Positions 10,822 to 19,249 of a DNA stretch of 20,890 nucleotides are shown here, one piece after another; position 1 is the first letter of the stretch, and each line of letters opens with the position of its first letter. The notes beneath the pieces are model-generated. The model was not told the DNA's origin, did no database searches, and was given only the letters and a program-made list of their open reading frames with translations. Location of the stretch: the IMG/VR virus record IMGVR_UViG_3300008107_002648, positions 1 to 20,890 of that record, one strand, 5' to 3'. A program made the translations under genes and the position numbers. Origin of the DNA: a virus.

Positions 10822-12603
10822 TTATGCTAAATCAATTGTTCGCACTGCAAACGATACAGTGCTAGCCGTAGTGAATGTTGTCTGAGTTGTGTTTTCGCCC
10901 AGATATTGATTCCTAGAAAATGTTGCGGAAAGCGATGTATTTGCTGGTAAATACATCGGGAATGCTCCCCCAGCAAAAATGTGGCGTTGATTATAACTAG
11001 CGCCATACTGCACTTCGCCTTGATTCGCCATCAGAGGGTATGCGGAACTTGCTGTAATTGTAACTGGATAAAATTGATCGCTATTGACGAGATCAGCAAA
11101 TACCATTCTTCCCTTGCTTGTTGCTGGCAAAATTGTTGTTTCTGATATTGCAGCGTTGATTGGATATACAACGACAGAACTTCCAGCCGCTGTATTTCTT
11201 ACAATGAGATGCGTTGCTGATCCGACTCCAGCAAGCCACGACATACTCGTATCGGTATAGAAACTAGGCGCAGGGAATTGCTGTGAGTCGAATAGCGCCA
11301 TTCTCGGTGCATACATATATCCAGGCGCGCCCCATTTCACAAGCATTGTAGCGCTGGAGGCCGCCCAAGCACTAAATCGAGTTGTTGCGTCCCACGCTGG
11401 CACGGTACGATTATATTGACCAGACACTGTTCCAGCCTGAATGACTGATCGCCATAATTTAGTGCCAGCAGTGCGGTCAATGGCGACGACGGCATTGTAT
11501 TTCTCGTCACTTGCACCGAGGAGCGCGCCAATCGTGTTGACGACGATTGCCGTATTAGCCGCATCCCAAAAACCCCAATAGGGTTGTTCGGCGAATCCAT
11601 TTCCAGCCCAAAAACCACTATACCCGTCACTTGAGGAAGCGGTAGCGGACGCGGTAATGCTTGTTCCGCTCACTGCGTAAGAGATGCGTTGATATGTTGT
11701 GGTTCCTGCATTATCAACGGTTCCCCAGGCGTGAATCGTTCCATCTCCAGACGAGACGGGAGGGACATATAACGCAAATTGAATTCCGCTTGCGATGGTT
11801 GATGAACTTGTTCCAAATGTCGCGCTGTAAACGGAGCCGCTGCTATCATTTACAATCCACAAGCGGCTAGATGTTCCAGTCGCATTGGTTGACATTCTAT
11901 CCCACGAGTACCAGATGCCTTTATCTGTTTCATAAATTGGAGGATTGTGCCCAAACGCTAAAGCCTGTCTATTCAAAGACGCTGCGTTGCTATAAATTGT
12001 TGCGTTCCACATATTGCTGGTCAATCCCTGATTGAATTTGCGTAGGGTGCCAGTTAGATTTGCGGTAGTCGTCGCGCTTACCATTTCTCCTACGACGACG
12101 GCGGTTCCTGCGCTAAATCCGTACCCAGCCGCGCTGGTGAAGTTCACTGTTCCAGCAACTGTAAGTGCAGGTGATGTGCTCGCCGCAACTGCCGTTGCAC
12201 CAAGAGCAAATTCTTTGATGCTTCTTTGTCCAGTGCTTACTTCAGAGATAACAGAATACAAAACTGATCCAGCCCCGCTAACAACCCATTGACTTCTTGT
12301 ACCGCAGGTATAGGTCAACTGCGTTGCGGTTGAGGAAGCGAAAGTCACGCTTACAGTTGTACCGCCATAGGTTCCTGCTCCAGCAAGCGTCGTAAACGCC
12401 GCGCCGCCAGCGCCGTCTGCCGCGAGCACCTGACCATTCGTTGCGCCTGTAGACGCAATCGCGCTGCCTTCAACCTTTTTCCCGTCTTCGGACGCGCCAG
12501 TATGCGTATGGCCCGTGCTGACATTGAGCACATCGTCGCGAAGGTTGTTGTATTGCGAGGCAAGTGCCGCGCTGCCCGCCGTTACGGTACCGCTGTTTGC
12601 CAT
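10822..12603 (-). CDS. Tail fibre / receptor-binding protein
   Basis: The 593-residue protein has a typical fibre N-terminus: repeated Gly/Ala/Thr/Ser, then VSTGHTHTGASEDGKKVEGS and ATNGQVLAADGAGGAAFT. The GHTH motif recurs in trimeric fibres, where it can bind metal on the axis. The rest (residues ~90-593) is beta-rich, full of Ser, Thr, Tyr, Asn and Trp (for example WDRMSTNATGTSS, GYSGFWAGNGF), consistent with a receptor- or sugar-binding head. The C-terminal coding DNA is much AT-richer than neighbouring genes, suggesting the head was acquired from elsewhere. AGGAGGC precedes ATG 12603. Exact receptor is unknown. Confidence 0.72.
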   Translation of the reverse strand: MANSGTVTAGSAALASQYNNLRDDVLNVSTGHTHTGASEDGKKVEGSAIASTGATNGQVLAADGAGGAAFTTLAGAGTYGGTTVSVTFASSTATQLTYTCGTRSQWVVSGAGSVLYSVISEVSTGQRSIKEFALGATAVAASTSPALTVAGTVNFTSAAGYGFSAGTAVVVGEMVSATTTANLTGTLRKFNQGLTSNMWNATIYSNAASLNRQALAFGHNPPIYETDKGIWYSWDRMSTNATGTSSRLWIVNDSSGSVYSATFGTSSSTIASGIQFALYVPPVSSGDGTIHAWGTVDNAGTTTYQRISYAVSGTSITASATASSSDGYSGFWAGNGFAEQPYWGFWDAANTAIVVNTIGALLGASDEKYNAVVAIDRTAGTKLWRSVIQAGTVSGQYNRTVPAWDATTRFSAWAASSATMLVKWGAPGYMYAPRMALFDSQQFPAPSFYTDTSMSWLAGVGSATHLIVRNTAAGSSVVVYPINAAISETTILPATSKGRMVFADLVNSDQFYPVTITASSAYPLMANQGEVQYGASYNQRHIFAGGAFPMYLPANTSLSATFSRNQYLGENTTQTTFTTASTVSFAVRTIDLA

Positions 12604-12613
12604 TTGAGCCTCC

Positions 12614-13540
12614 TTAGGCTGTCGTGGTCAGTGCCCAACTGACCGTGAGGATGGTATTAGGTTCCTTGTAGATTCCCGATCCCGAACCGTAGCCCGTGAT
12701 CGCCAAAAGATTCGTGTCTGCATCGCGCAGCCCAAAGATATAGAAGGTCTCGCCCACCGCAGTGTTCAAGCCCCAAGTTGCAGTCGAGGTGACCGTGCGG
12801 GTGACGCGCCCTACGCTCACCACCTGCGTGTCATAAACCGCAGGCACGGATGAGGCGGCAGACGAAAGATCATTGTTGCCGTTCACCACGAAGGCGTTGT
12901 CAATGTAGGCGGTCGCGGTGCCTGCCGTGCCAGCCACAAGGTTCAAGCCGATACCCGTGACGGCGTTCCACGATGGCGCGCCGCCCGTCACATTGAAAGA
13001 TGAGATCGGGATTCGGCAGATCTTCCAAGTCGCGTCGGCGAATGCGCCAAGCGCAGCCTCAATGCTGGTCACGCTGATGCCGTAGTAGTTGGACGAGTTG
13101 CCGCCTGTGAAGATTCGCAGTTCGGTGCTGGACTTGTTTACATTTGCGAGCGTGGTAAAGCGCAGGCTGACCTCGATGGATGACCCTGTCACCGCCGTGG
13201 ACGAGGTAATCGTCGTGGCATCGTAGACATACTGCGTGCCAGAGGCGGCAGCCTCGATCTTGAACGCCCCAGCGCCCTGACGGTAGATGGTCGTGTCAAT
13301 CGCCGCTGTGCCCGTGAAGCCAGAGGTCGAGTCAAAGTCATAGATGCGCGTGCCGCCAGAGGACGACTGAATATCGGTGCAGGTGATCGTGCCTGCCTCG
13401 CCTGCAAGTTTGGCGGCAAGTCGCGTGGCCCCAGCCAGCGTGAAAGTATTTGTCTGCACCTGCTCGCTCAACAGCGTGCCGTCGGCACGCATCAGTCGGA
13501 CAGTGACGACGCCAGTTGGCTTCCAAATAGAATCAAACAT
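12614..13540 (-). CDS. Tail adsorption protein with jelly-roll-like domain
   Basis: The 308-residue protein begins MFDSIWKPTGVVTVRLMRA and continues DGTLLSEQVQTNTFTLAG, an N-terminal unit that seems to dock onto the tail. The middle (residues ~65-230) reads like a concanavalin/carbohydrate-binding jelly roll: RIYDFDSTSGFTG, YRQGAGAFKIE, SIEVSLRFTTLANV, GIGLNLVAG, and TATAYIDNAFV. The C-terminal ~75 residues are another beta segment (TWGLNTAVGETFYIFGLRD) that commonly ends phage appendage proteins. It lies between the hub and the fibre gene, so a baseplate upper-fibre or receptor-binding role is likely. The family is not named with certainty. Confidence 0.65.
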   Translation of the reverse strand: MFDSIWKPTGVVTVRLMRADGTLLSEQVQTNTFTLAGATRLAAKLAGEAGTITCTDIQSSSGGTRIYDFDSTSGFTGTAAIDTTIYRQGAGAFKIEAAASGTQYVYDATTITSSTAVTGSSIEVSLRFTTLANVNKSSTELRIFTGGNSSNYYGISVTSIEAALGAFADATWKICRIPISSFNVTGGAPSWNAVTGIGLNLVAGTAGTATAYIDNAFVVNGNNDLSSAASSVPAVYDTQVVSVGRVTRTVTSTATWGLNTAVGETFYIFGLRDADTNLLAITGYGSGSGIYKEPNTILTVSWALTTTA

Positions 13541-13543
13541 TCA

Positions 13544-15287
13544 TCAACCCCACGGATTCACATCCCAATACCCAGAATCCCAGGTTAGGACTTGGACTAC
13601 GCTTGTCGTGATCGTATCAGTGACGGCTCCCACAGAATCGCCAACAGGTGTCGGCGCGTCTAGTGGCCCCCACAGGCTGTTATCCCAGGTGAGTGCATTC
13701 TTGTCGGGATCGCCCGTTGGCGCCCAATACCACGGCCCTTCGTTAGATGCCGTGCTGATTGTATCGCTGATCGCGCCGACGATATCGCCGATCTCGATCT
13801 GCAACGGCCCTGGCAGCGCAGGCAGGCCTTCAATGCTGCACTCGTAGCCGCTCTGCGCGTTGAAGCGCCAGTTGATATTGGCGACCTGTTGGAGGTAGGT
13901 CTTGTTGCGCGCCGAGTCAATAACACCGAACACCTCGCCCGCCTTCAGCGGAACGCCTGGCGCAGAGTCTAGGGTCACGCGTACTCGGGAGGTACGGATT
14001 CTTGAGGCTCAACGGCAGGATTTGCCCGCCGAGGAGTTCCTGGCCGTCAATATCATCGGCCTGCGTCGCATAAAGCGAGGAGAGGCGAGCAGGCTTACCA
14101 ATGAGGGTAAAGCCCGTGACATAAACCGCAGCGGTGCCTGCAAGATTCTTGAAGGTCACCTGGGCGCGGTTGCCGTCGCCTGTAGCCGTGCCGCCGACCG
14201 TGAGTTCGTAGTAGAGGTTCCCATCAAGGGTAGTGACGGAGGCTGGATCGCCCTGCACCATCGGGATCGCTGTCCCGCCTGTGGGCGCAGAGGCCGCCGT
14301 AGCGACGCTGGGATTATTCCCCCCAGCCGTTCCAACAGACGCCCAAGTCACGGGCGTGTAGTCAATCCAGCGAGTCTTATCCTGGGCCTCAATGCTCAGG
14401 GTGATCTCGCCAGGCACAAAGAAGCCGCTTGCCGACCCTGCCGCTGGGATCGTGATCGGCGTGGTGATCTCAAAAACCGTTTCATCGCTGACCGATGAGG
14501 CGCGATCCTCGTACTCAAGCAGCGCTCGGTTGATCGCTGTCTCCGTGTTGCGAAGGACGCTGACCTCAAACGGATAAGATTCCTTATCCAAAGTGATCAA
14601 CGGCGAGCGTAGGCTTTCTGTCTGCGTGTTGCGGTCATTGAAGGTGAGCACGCCATCCTCGTCTACGAAGATGCGCCCGCCCTCGGCAATGGCAAGGAGG
14701 CCCAGTTCGGTGCCAAGCGGCTGCCCAGTGGAGGCGGCAAAGAGGGCGGTGCCAAAGGCAGTGCCTGCGGTGGTATACGACGAGATGCCCAGGCCTGCTT
14801 TACTCGCATAGGCGCTGAACACGGTATCAAGCGCGACATTGGCGCGAGGGCCGTAGTAGGTCGGCGTGTTGGCGAAGCGCGCAGAGATATCGAGGAGACG
14901 CATCTGAGCGACTCGGCCCTGCTCCTTTGGCACGAGTGAGCGCACGATGTAGATGCCCAGTTGTCGGAACTGCGCCGCGCCGTTGTAGTAGTAGCCCAGG
15001 CTGATCTTTGCCTTTGTCGTCAGGAAAGCGCCCTGGAGGTATTGCCAGATCGGGCTGCTCTCGTTCTCGGCGCTAAAGCGCTGGTTGAGATTGTCTAGCG
15101 TGATATTGCACTCGCCTGGCTGGAGCGCGCCCGTATCAGGATCAAATGATTCCACGCCAGCGGCGTCTAGAACATAGCCAGTCTCGTCGTCGTATACGCC
15201 ATCGCCATCCCAGTCAATCTCAATCCTGAGGACGGGACGGTGCTGCTTATCTGCGATCGCGGCGATCAGGTTCGCGCTTAGTGCCAC
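13544..15287 (-). pseudogene. Tail hub/baseplate protein gene, disrupted by a frameshift near 13990
   Basis: The 5' part (15287 down to about 13995, GTG start after AGGAGG) encodes a tail hub-like protein: PVLRIEIDWDGDGVYDDETG, ALQPGECNITLDN, FRQLGIYIVRSLV, MRLLDISARFANT, LNLL-type repeats, and QELLGGQILPLSLKNPYLPS. That frame then runs through meaningless Arg/Gly sequence to a stop at 13917. The conserved continuation, VRVTLDSAPGVPLKAGEVF, VIDSARNKTYLQQVANINWRF, lies in the +1 frame and runs to 13544. A helix normally separates the NPYL-type motif from the VTL strand in such proteins, so about 20 codons may be missing. Either a real lesion or an assembly error. DWDGDGVYDDE could bind calcium. 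Confidence 0.7.
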
Positions 15288-15296
15288 GGTCGCCTC

Positions 15297-15701
15297 CTAA
15301 CTTGTGCGGGCGTCAACCTCAACAAGCGTGATCTGGTAATCGCCCTTCGTCACATCGGGGTAGGTCGTCACCAGATCGCTGATTGAGTCAATGCGGACGG
15401 TCACGCCAGACTGTGCGGCAGTCCACGGGCCGCCCGACCAGAGGAAGGTCGTCGTCTGTTGATTGCTCACATTCGCCCAATAGAGCGCCACGAGCGCGTC
15501 GTAAGTCGTGATGTTCTCGTACTCAAATGAGAGCGTGTAGCCGTATCGGTAGCCGACAGACCACGATCGGATTGAGCCGTTGACGGTAAGGCGGCTGCCG
15601 CCGACCGTGCTGAACTCAAGTTTATTGGCGGTCGTGCGCGTAGGATATGGCAGCGTGATCGTCGTCGCGCCAGAAGATAGCGTCGGCTGGCTTACGCTCA
15701 T
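15297..15701 (-). CDS. Small tail protein upstream of the hub
   Basis: A 134-residue beta-rich protein starting at ATG 15701 (ATGA overlap with the correct C-terminal frame of the tape measure). It has TTITLPYPTRTTANKLEFST, GSIRSWSVGYRYGYTLSFEY, then WANVSNQQTTTFLWSGG and KGDYQITLVEVDART. Its size and place, between tape measure and hub, fit a distal-tail or minor tail protein linking the tube to the baseplate. It lacks Cys and any membrane segment. I do not recognise a named family. Confidence 0.7.
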   Translation of the reverse strand: MSVSQPTLSSGATTITLPYPTRTTANKLEFSTVGGSRLTVNGSIRSWSVGYRYGYTLSFEYENITTYDALVALYWANVSNQQTTTFLWSGGPWTAAQSGVTVRIDSISDLVTTYPDVTKGDYQITLVEVDARTS

Positions 15702-17256
15702 CGAGCACCCCCGAGCACGGTGCCTCGGCGCTTGGCCTCGTCATTGAGCGCGCCGTAGATGCGGCGGGCGAACTCGCGGGCATCGTCAGACGAGCCGAGG
15801 AAGGCTCCCGCCTGGAGGGTGACATTGATCTGCCCGCCCAGGCCATTATTTGGCACGATGCTGCCTGACTGATTCGGCACAAAGAGTTCAGGCCCTCGCT
15901 CGCCGACCATATACTGTTGCCCGCCAGTGACGGGGCCGCCCAGTGCGCGTCCGCGCTCTCTCGCTGGGCCGCCTGCACCGCCGCGCGGCAGGAATCCCCG
16001 TCGCCCCACAGAATGCCGACCAGACTTTTGACGACATCAAATGCCGCGCCGAACGCGCGCACGATGTTCGTGCCAACCATCAGAACAAGATCGCCGACAA
16101 CTGTGATGACGGGCTTGAGCGCGGCAAACAGTTTGTCTACGAGTTCTCGGAATGGCGTGATGGTGTTGTAGGCGATGATGAATCCAGCGACAAGTGCGGC
16201 GATTGCCGCGACTACGAGCACGATCGGGTTCATTGCCATTATTGCGTTGAAGATGCCCATCGCGGTTGCGGCCAGGCGTGTCGCGGTAGCCGCAACATTG
16301 ACTGCGATCGTGAAAGCAGTGTAGGCGCCAATGATGGCGAGTACCAGGCCCGTGTTGTCGCCGATGAACTTGCCAAGTTCGCTCAGCGCCGCGACCAGCG
16401 TGCCGATGATGGCACCGCCTACGGCGATCACGACTGGTAGCACTCGGTTCACCATCGTGTCAATGAACGGGCGCAACTTATCAATGGCCTGGGTAAAGGC
16501 GTTGGCGAAGGCGATGCCAAACTCCTTGACGCGCGGCATAATCTCATCGCGGAAGGTGGTCAGCACCTCTGCCAAGATCGGCAGCACGACGCGCCCGATA
16601 TCTTCCACGGTGTTGTCAATAGCGATCTGAATACTCTCAAGAGCACCCTGCGTGGTGTCGCCATAGGCTTCGGCTTGCCCTGCGGCGGCCTGTTGAATCA
16701 TCGCCAGCGCTTCGGTTGAGGTTGCGCCCTTCTCTACCGTGAACCCGTAGCGGCTGAGGATGGAGGTGTTGCCGCTAAAGACCTTGCCGACGAGATCGGA
16801 TGCCGTGCTGAGGTCAACCCCGCGCAGGCGAGCAAAGTCCATCGCGATTGACTGGAGTTCAATCGCCTTCGTGACATCGCCCGTGCGTGGCACAAGGCGC
16901 GAGAGCGAGTCGCGGAGTGCGTCGTCGCTGAAGGCAAGATTCTGGCGAGCCTCGATCGCCGCATCCATCTGCTTAGTCTGCTCATCGGTGATCGTCGTGT
17001 TCGCGCTGATCGCGGCGTTGAGTCGGGCAATCGAGGCATCTTCCTCGGCTGCGGCCTTCGCCGCTGCAAACATCGCGCCGCCCACGGCAACGGCTGCACC
17101 CGCTGCAATGGCAAAGCCCTTCGCGGCAGCGGCAAACGGAGCGTTCAGCGTGCCAGCGGTTTTCTCTAGATTGCGCGCCGTCTTGTTGAGTTCGCGCATT
17201 CCTTTAGAGGCGGAATCCTTGAGAATGAAGGCGAGTGTCGTCGTTCGTTCAGCCAC
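15698..17256 (-). pseudogene. Tape measure protein gene, disrupted by a frameshift near 16000
   Basis: From GTG 17256 the protein has a helical N-terminus (LAFILKDSASKGMRELNK), a TMP conserved region (LSRLVPRTGDVTKAIELQS, DLVGKVFSGNTSILSRYG), and several hydrophobic helices (LPVVIAVGGAIIGTLVAA; IVLVVAAIAALVAGFIIAY) reaching SLVGILWGDG. After that the frame turns to nonsense and continues to 15622 through the next gene. A typical tape-measure C-terminus, RALGGPVTGGQQYMVGERGP then LFVPNQSG, lies in the -1 frame from about 16009 and stops at 15698 with an ATGA overlap. G-runs at 15996-15999 and 16004-16007 are the likely site of a lost or gained base; a larger deletion is possible because the segment usually found before GGPVTGG is absent. 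The protein sets tail length. Confidence 0.82.
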
Positions 17257-17730
17257 GCTTGCCCGCCTTTCTCGTCGTCACAGACGATTCAATCCGCATA
17301 AACTCAAGACCACGCAGCACCCATTCGCCTGGAGCCTCTTCCAGTTCCCACGGCGCTACGCCCCATCGCTGAGCCAGCGCATCGAGCGCGTACTCTAGCG
17401 GAACAGGAGCCTTAGCGTCTGGGTTTATTGCTGTTCTGGCGAGGGCTGTACGGAGTTGCTGCCCTGCTCTTTTGGGAGTGTAAGTTCCTCAATCCATTCG
17501 CGCATTCTGCCAGCGATGACAATCAACGCGCTAAGCGGAAGTTCGTCAAGGTCATCCACGCCGAGGTTGTGCGACGAGATGAGCGACAGGAGCCTGTCGG
17601 TACTCTCTTCTTCGGTCGCGTCTGCGGCGCGGATGGCCTTGATTTCTCCCCAAGTAAACTCTCTGACCTGAACCCAGTGCCCAGCGAGATCGCCGATCAA
17701 CTCAAGTTTGGTCGTCTTTGCCTTTAGCAT
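17249..17730 (-). CDS. Tail assembly chaperone, frameshifted long form (G-T type)
   Basis: A -1 shift on CCCAAAA (17470-17476) joins the first 87 codons of the short chaperone to 73 codons in the overlapping frame, giving about 160 residues ending at TGA 17249. The T part is open for its whole length and protein-like: ALDALAQRWGVAPWELEEAP, EWVLRGLEFMRIESS. The DALAQRWG..PWELEEAPGEW pattern is characteristic of this part of siphovirus chaperones. The long form, made in minor amount, recruits the major tail protein to the tape measure. The stop lies 8 bases inside the tape measure start. No ATG-led gene could encode the T part separately. Confidence 0.85.
17425..17730 (-). CDS. Tail assembly chaperone, short form (G type)
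   Basis: A 101-residue protein from ATG 17730 with AGGAGGCTAA in front. It begins LKAKTTKLELIGDLAGHWVQ and has a helical core (TWGEIKAIRAADATEEESTD, ALIVIAGRMREWIEELTLP). Its place between the major tail protein and the tape measure is that of lambda gpG. The short form coats the tape measure and keeps it soluble during tail assembly. The last 14 residues after the slippery site (EQGSNSVQPSPEQQ) are specific to the unshifted product. Confidence 0.88.
   Translation of the reverse strand: MLKAKTTKLELIGDLAGHWVQVREFTWGEIKAIRAADATEEESTDRLLSLISSHNLGVDDLDELPLSALIVIAGRMREWIEELTLPKEQGSNSVQPSPEQQ
17470..17476 (-). promoter_or_regulatory. CCCAAAA programmed -1 ribosomal frameshift site
   Basis: The heptamer is read C CCA AAA in the zero frame, exactly the X-XXY-YYZ phase needed for tandem slippage of the P- and A-site tRNAs. 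Slipping back one base enters a frame that stays open for 73 codons and encodes the T-type chaperone extension. Confidence 0.85.
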
Positions 17731-17748
17731 TTAGCCTCCTTATCCTGC

Positions 17749-18732
17749 TTAGGAAATCGCTGAGAGGTTATTCTTGACCGTGATGGAGAAGTCCGTTGAA
17801 GCGGACGAGTCCACAATGCCGCGATAGGTGATGTTCGCCACGATGACGCCATCAACTTCCGCGATGTCGTGCGTGTCTGCCACGCCGTAGAAGTCAAGCG
17901 TGAACTCATAGTTGCCCGCGCCAAGCGTCGGCCCAGTCACCGCGATGCGGATCTTGCGCTCGCTCTTGAGCAGGAACTTATCGAGTTCGTTGCGATTCGT
18001 GAAGTATCGGACGATCTCAAGTCGCGCCTGTCGCGCAACAGGAGCCACCGTATCCACGGCTGCCGAGGTGCCGTCAAGCACTTCGCGTCGGACGAGTCCG
18101 CGCGTGAGCGTGAAGGTTGCCTCTTGCACCGAGGTGTCGGCGGTCGAGCCGATAGTTGTCGCATCAATGTAGACGGCTGCGTCTACGCCGAGCACGCTGA
18201 TCTGGGTTGTATCGGCTGGGCTGGCGCTATACGCCGTGCCCAGGGCGACTGTGCCCGCAGCGATGGTTGTCGCCGTAAAGGCAACGGCTTCATCCTTCAC
18301 ATACGAGATGCTGAGTTCGTCTGTCGCGCACCCTGCAAGCAGATAGGTTGGCACGACCGTGCCGCCGTCTGCCCAGCCCCATTCAGCCGTGAAGGTCTTT
18401 GGGGCGTTCGCCGTGCCACTGTTGGGCGTGTAGGCCCAAGTGTATGGAGCAACGGTGCCAGAGGCGGTCACGCCGCCCTTGACGCTGCTCTCCAGCCAGA
18501 ACGGAATCTGGTTGTAGAGGACAGGGCCAGCGATGTTCAGCCCGTTGCGCTCGACGCCAGGGTTGATCTCATAGGCCTCAAAGTAGTTCCCACGCAGCGT
18601 CGTGTTCGCGATGCTGGTGACCTCCTGTGAAGGAGTTGCCTCGTTCACATAGAGCACTCGGGTTGCGGTGGCAGCGGAACCAGCCGTTGATTCAATCGCT
18701 CCCACGAGTTTCAATAACTGGTTGACTGCCAT
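17749..18732 (-). CDS. Major tail (tube) protein
   Basis: The 327-residue protein begins AVNQLLKLVGAIESTAGSAA and has features of phage tube proteins: EINPGVERNGLNIAGPVLY, then WLESSVKGGVTASGTVAPYT, TFTAEWGWADGG, and LAGCATDELSISYVKDEAV. The last third (ATFTLTRGLVRREVLDG, EFTLDFYGVADTHDIAEVDGV) is the usual beta-barrel end. The order neck protein, this gene, chaperone pair, tape measure is that of siphoviruses and fixes the role. Many copies stack as hexameric rings to form the tail tube. An AGGAG-type site precedes ATG 18732. Confidence 0.83.
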   Translation of the reverse strand: MAVNQLLKLVGAIESTAGSAATATRVLYVNEATPSQEVTSIANTTLRGNYFEAYEINPGVERNGLNIAGPVLYNQIPFWLESSVKGGVTASGTVAPYTWAYTPNSGTANAPKTFTAEWGWADGGTVVPTYLLAGCATDELSISYVKDEAVAFTATTIAAGTVALGTAYSASPADTTQISVLGVDAAVYIDATTIGSTADTSVQEATFTLTRGLVRREVLDGTSAAVDTVAPVARQARLEIVRYFTNRNELDKFLLKSERKIRIAVTGPTLGAGNYEFTLDFYGVADTHDIAEVDGVIVANITYRGIVDSSASTDFSITVKNNLSAIS

Positions 18733-18742
18733 TTGTTTCTCC

Positions 18743-19249
18743 TTATGCTGCTTCCACCGAGGTCAGGGCATTTGCCCGCTCGATGTATTTGCCGAGAACT
18801 GCGTCAGCCGCTTGCTGACCTGCTTCCTGTGCCGTGCTCGTTGACGGCGTGACGAATGGCTTGGCCTGCGCGCCTGAATGCTCACTCAGTTCGGCATAGC
18901 CCAGACCGATCTTGAGCGCGCTTGCATTGCGCGGTCGGATCAGGTGTGCCTTCGTGCCGTACTCAATGAGATGGCGGTGGTTGCTGCCCTTGCCCATCGC
19001 AGCCGCGATCACGCCGATAGTCCCAGGCTGCCTGCGGATTTTCTTCGCATTGATGGACTTGTAAAGATTGCCCGTGCGTCGCCCGACGCCTGCGGTGATG
19101 TAGAACTGTTGGATAACGCCACGCATCGCCTTACCAGCGGCGTCGCGCATCTCCTCTAGCAGTTTCTCAATCGGGCCTTCATAGAACTGCGCGGCATAGC
19201 GTTCGGTGAACTCGGTCTCGTACTTGAGGCTGAACGATGTCTGCGCCAT
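18743..19249 (-). CDS. HK97 gp10-like neck / tail completion protein
   Basis: A 168-residue protein starting at ATG 19249 (TAATG overlap). The N-terminal half is helical (LEEMRDAAGKAMRGVIQQFY). The signature follows: GRRTGNLYKSINAKK, then HRHLIEYGTKAHLIRPRNAS and GAQAKPFVTPS. 'H-x-HLIEYGT' and 'GAQAKPF' are diagnostic of the HK97 gp10 family, which sits at the head-tail interface. It lies directly ahead of the major tail protein, as expected. The C-terminal helix (AGQQAADAVLGKYIERANAL) completes the fold. Confidence 0.85.
   Translation of the reverse strand: MAQTSFSLKYETEFTERYAAQFYEGPIEKLLEEMRDAAGKAMRGVIQQFYITAGVGRRTGNLYKSINAKKIRRQPGTIGVIAAAMGKGSNHRHLIEYGTKAHLIRPRNASALKIGLGYAELSEHSGAQAKPFVTPSTSTAQEAGQQAADAVLGKYIERANALTSVEAA

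Noticed and set aside
15622-16000. C-terminal continuation of the tape measure in its first frame
   Set aside because: The sequence turns into low-complexity Ala/Ser/Arg text, overlaps the next tail gene by 80 bases, and the expected C-terminus is found in the other frame.
15698-16009. A separate 103-residue gene
   Set aside because: Its content is a standard tape-measure C-terminus and its apparent GTG start has no ribosome binding site, so it is part of the broken tape measure gene.
17869-18630. Long plus-strand open frame opposite the major tail protein
   Set aside because: It lies wholly antisense to a well-supported structural gene, has an Arg/Cys-rich nonsense composition and no protein-like motif.
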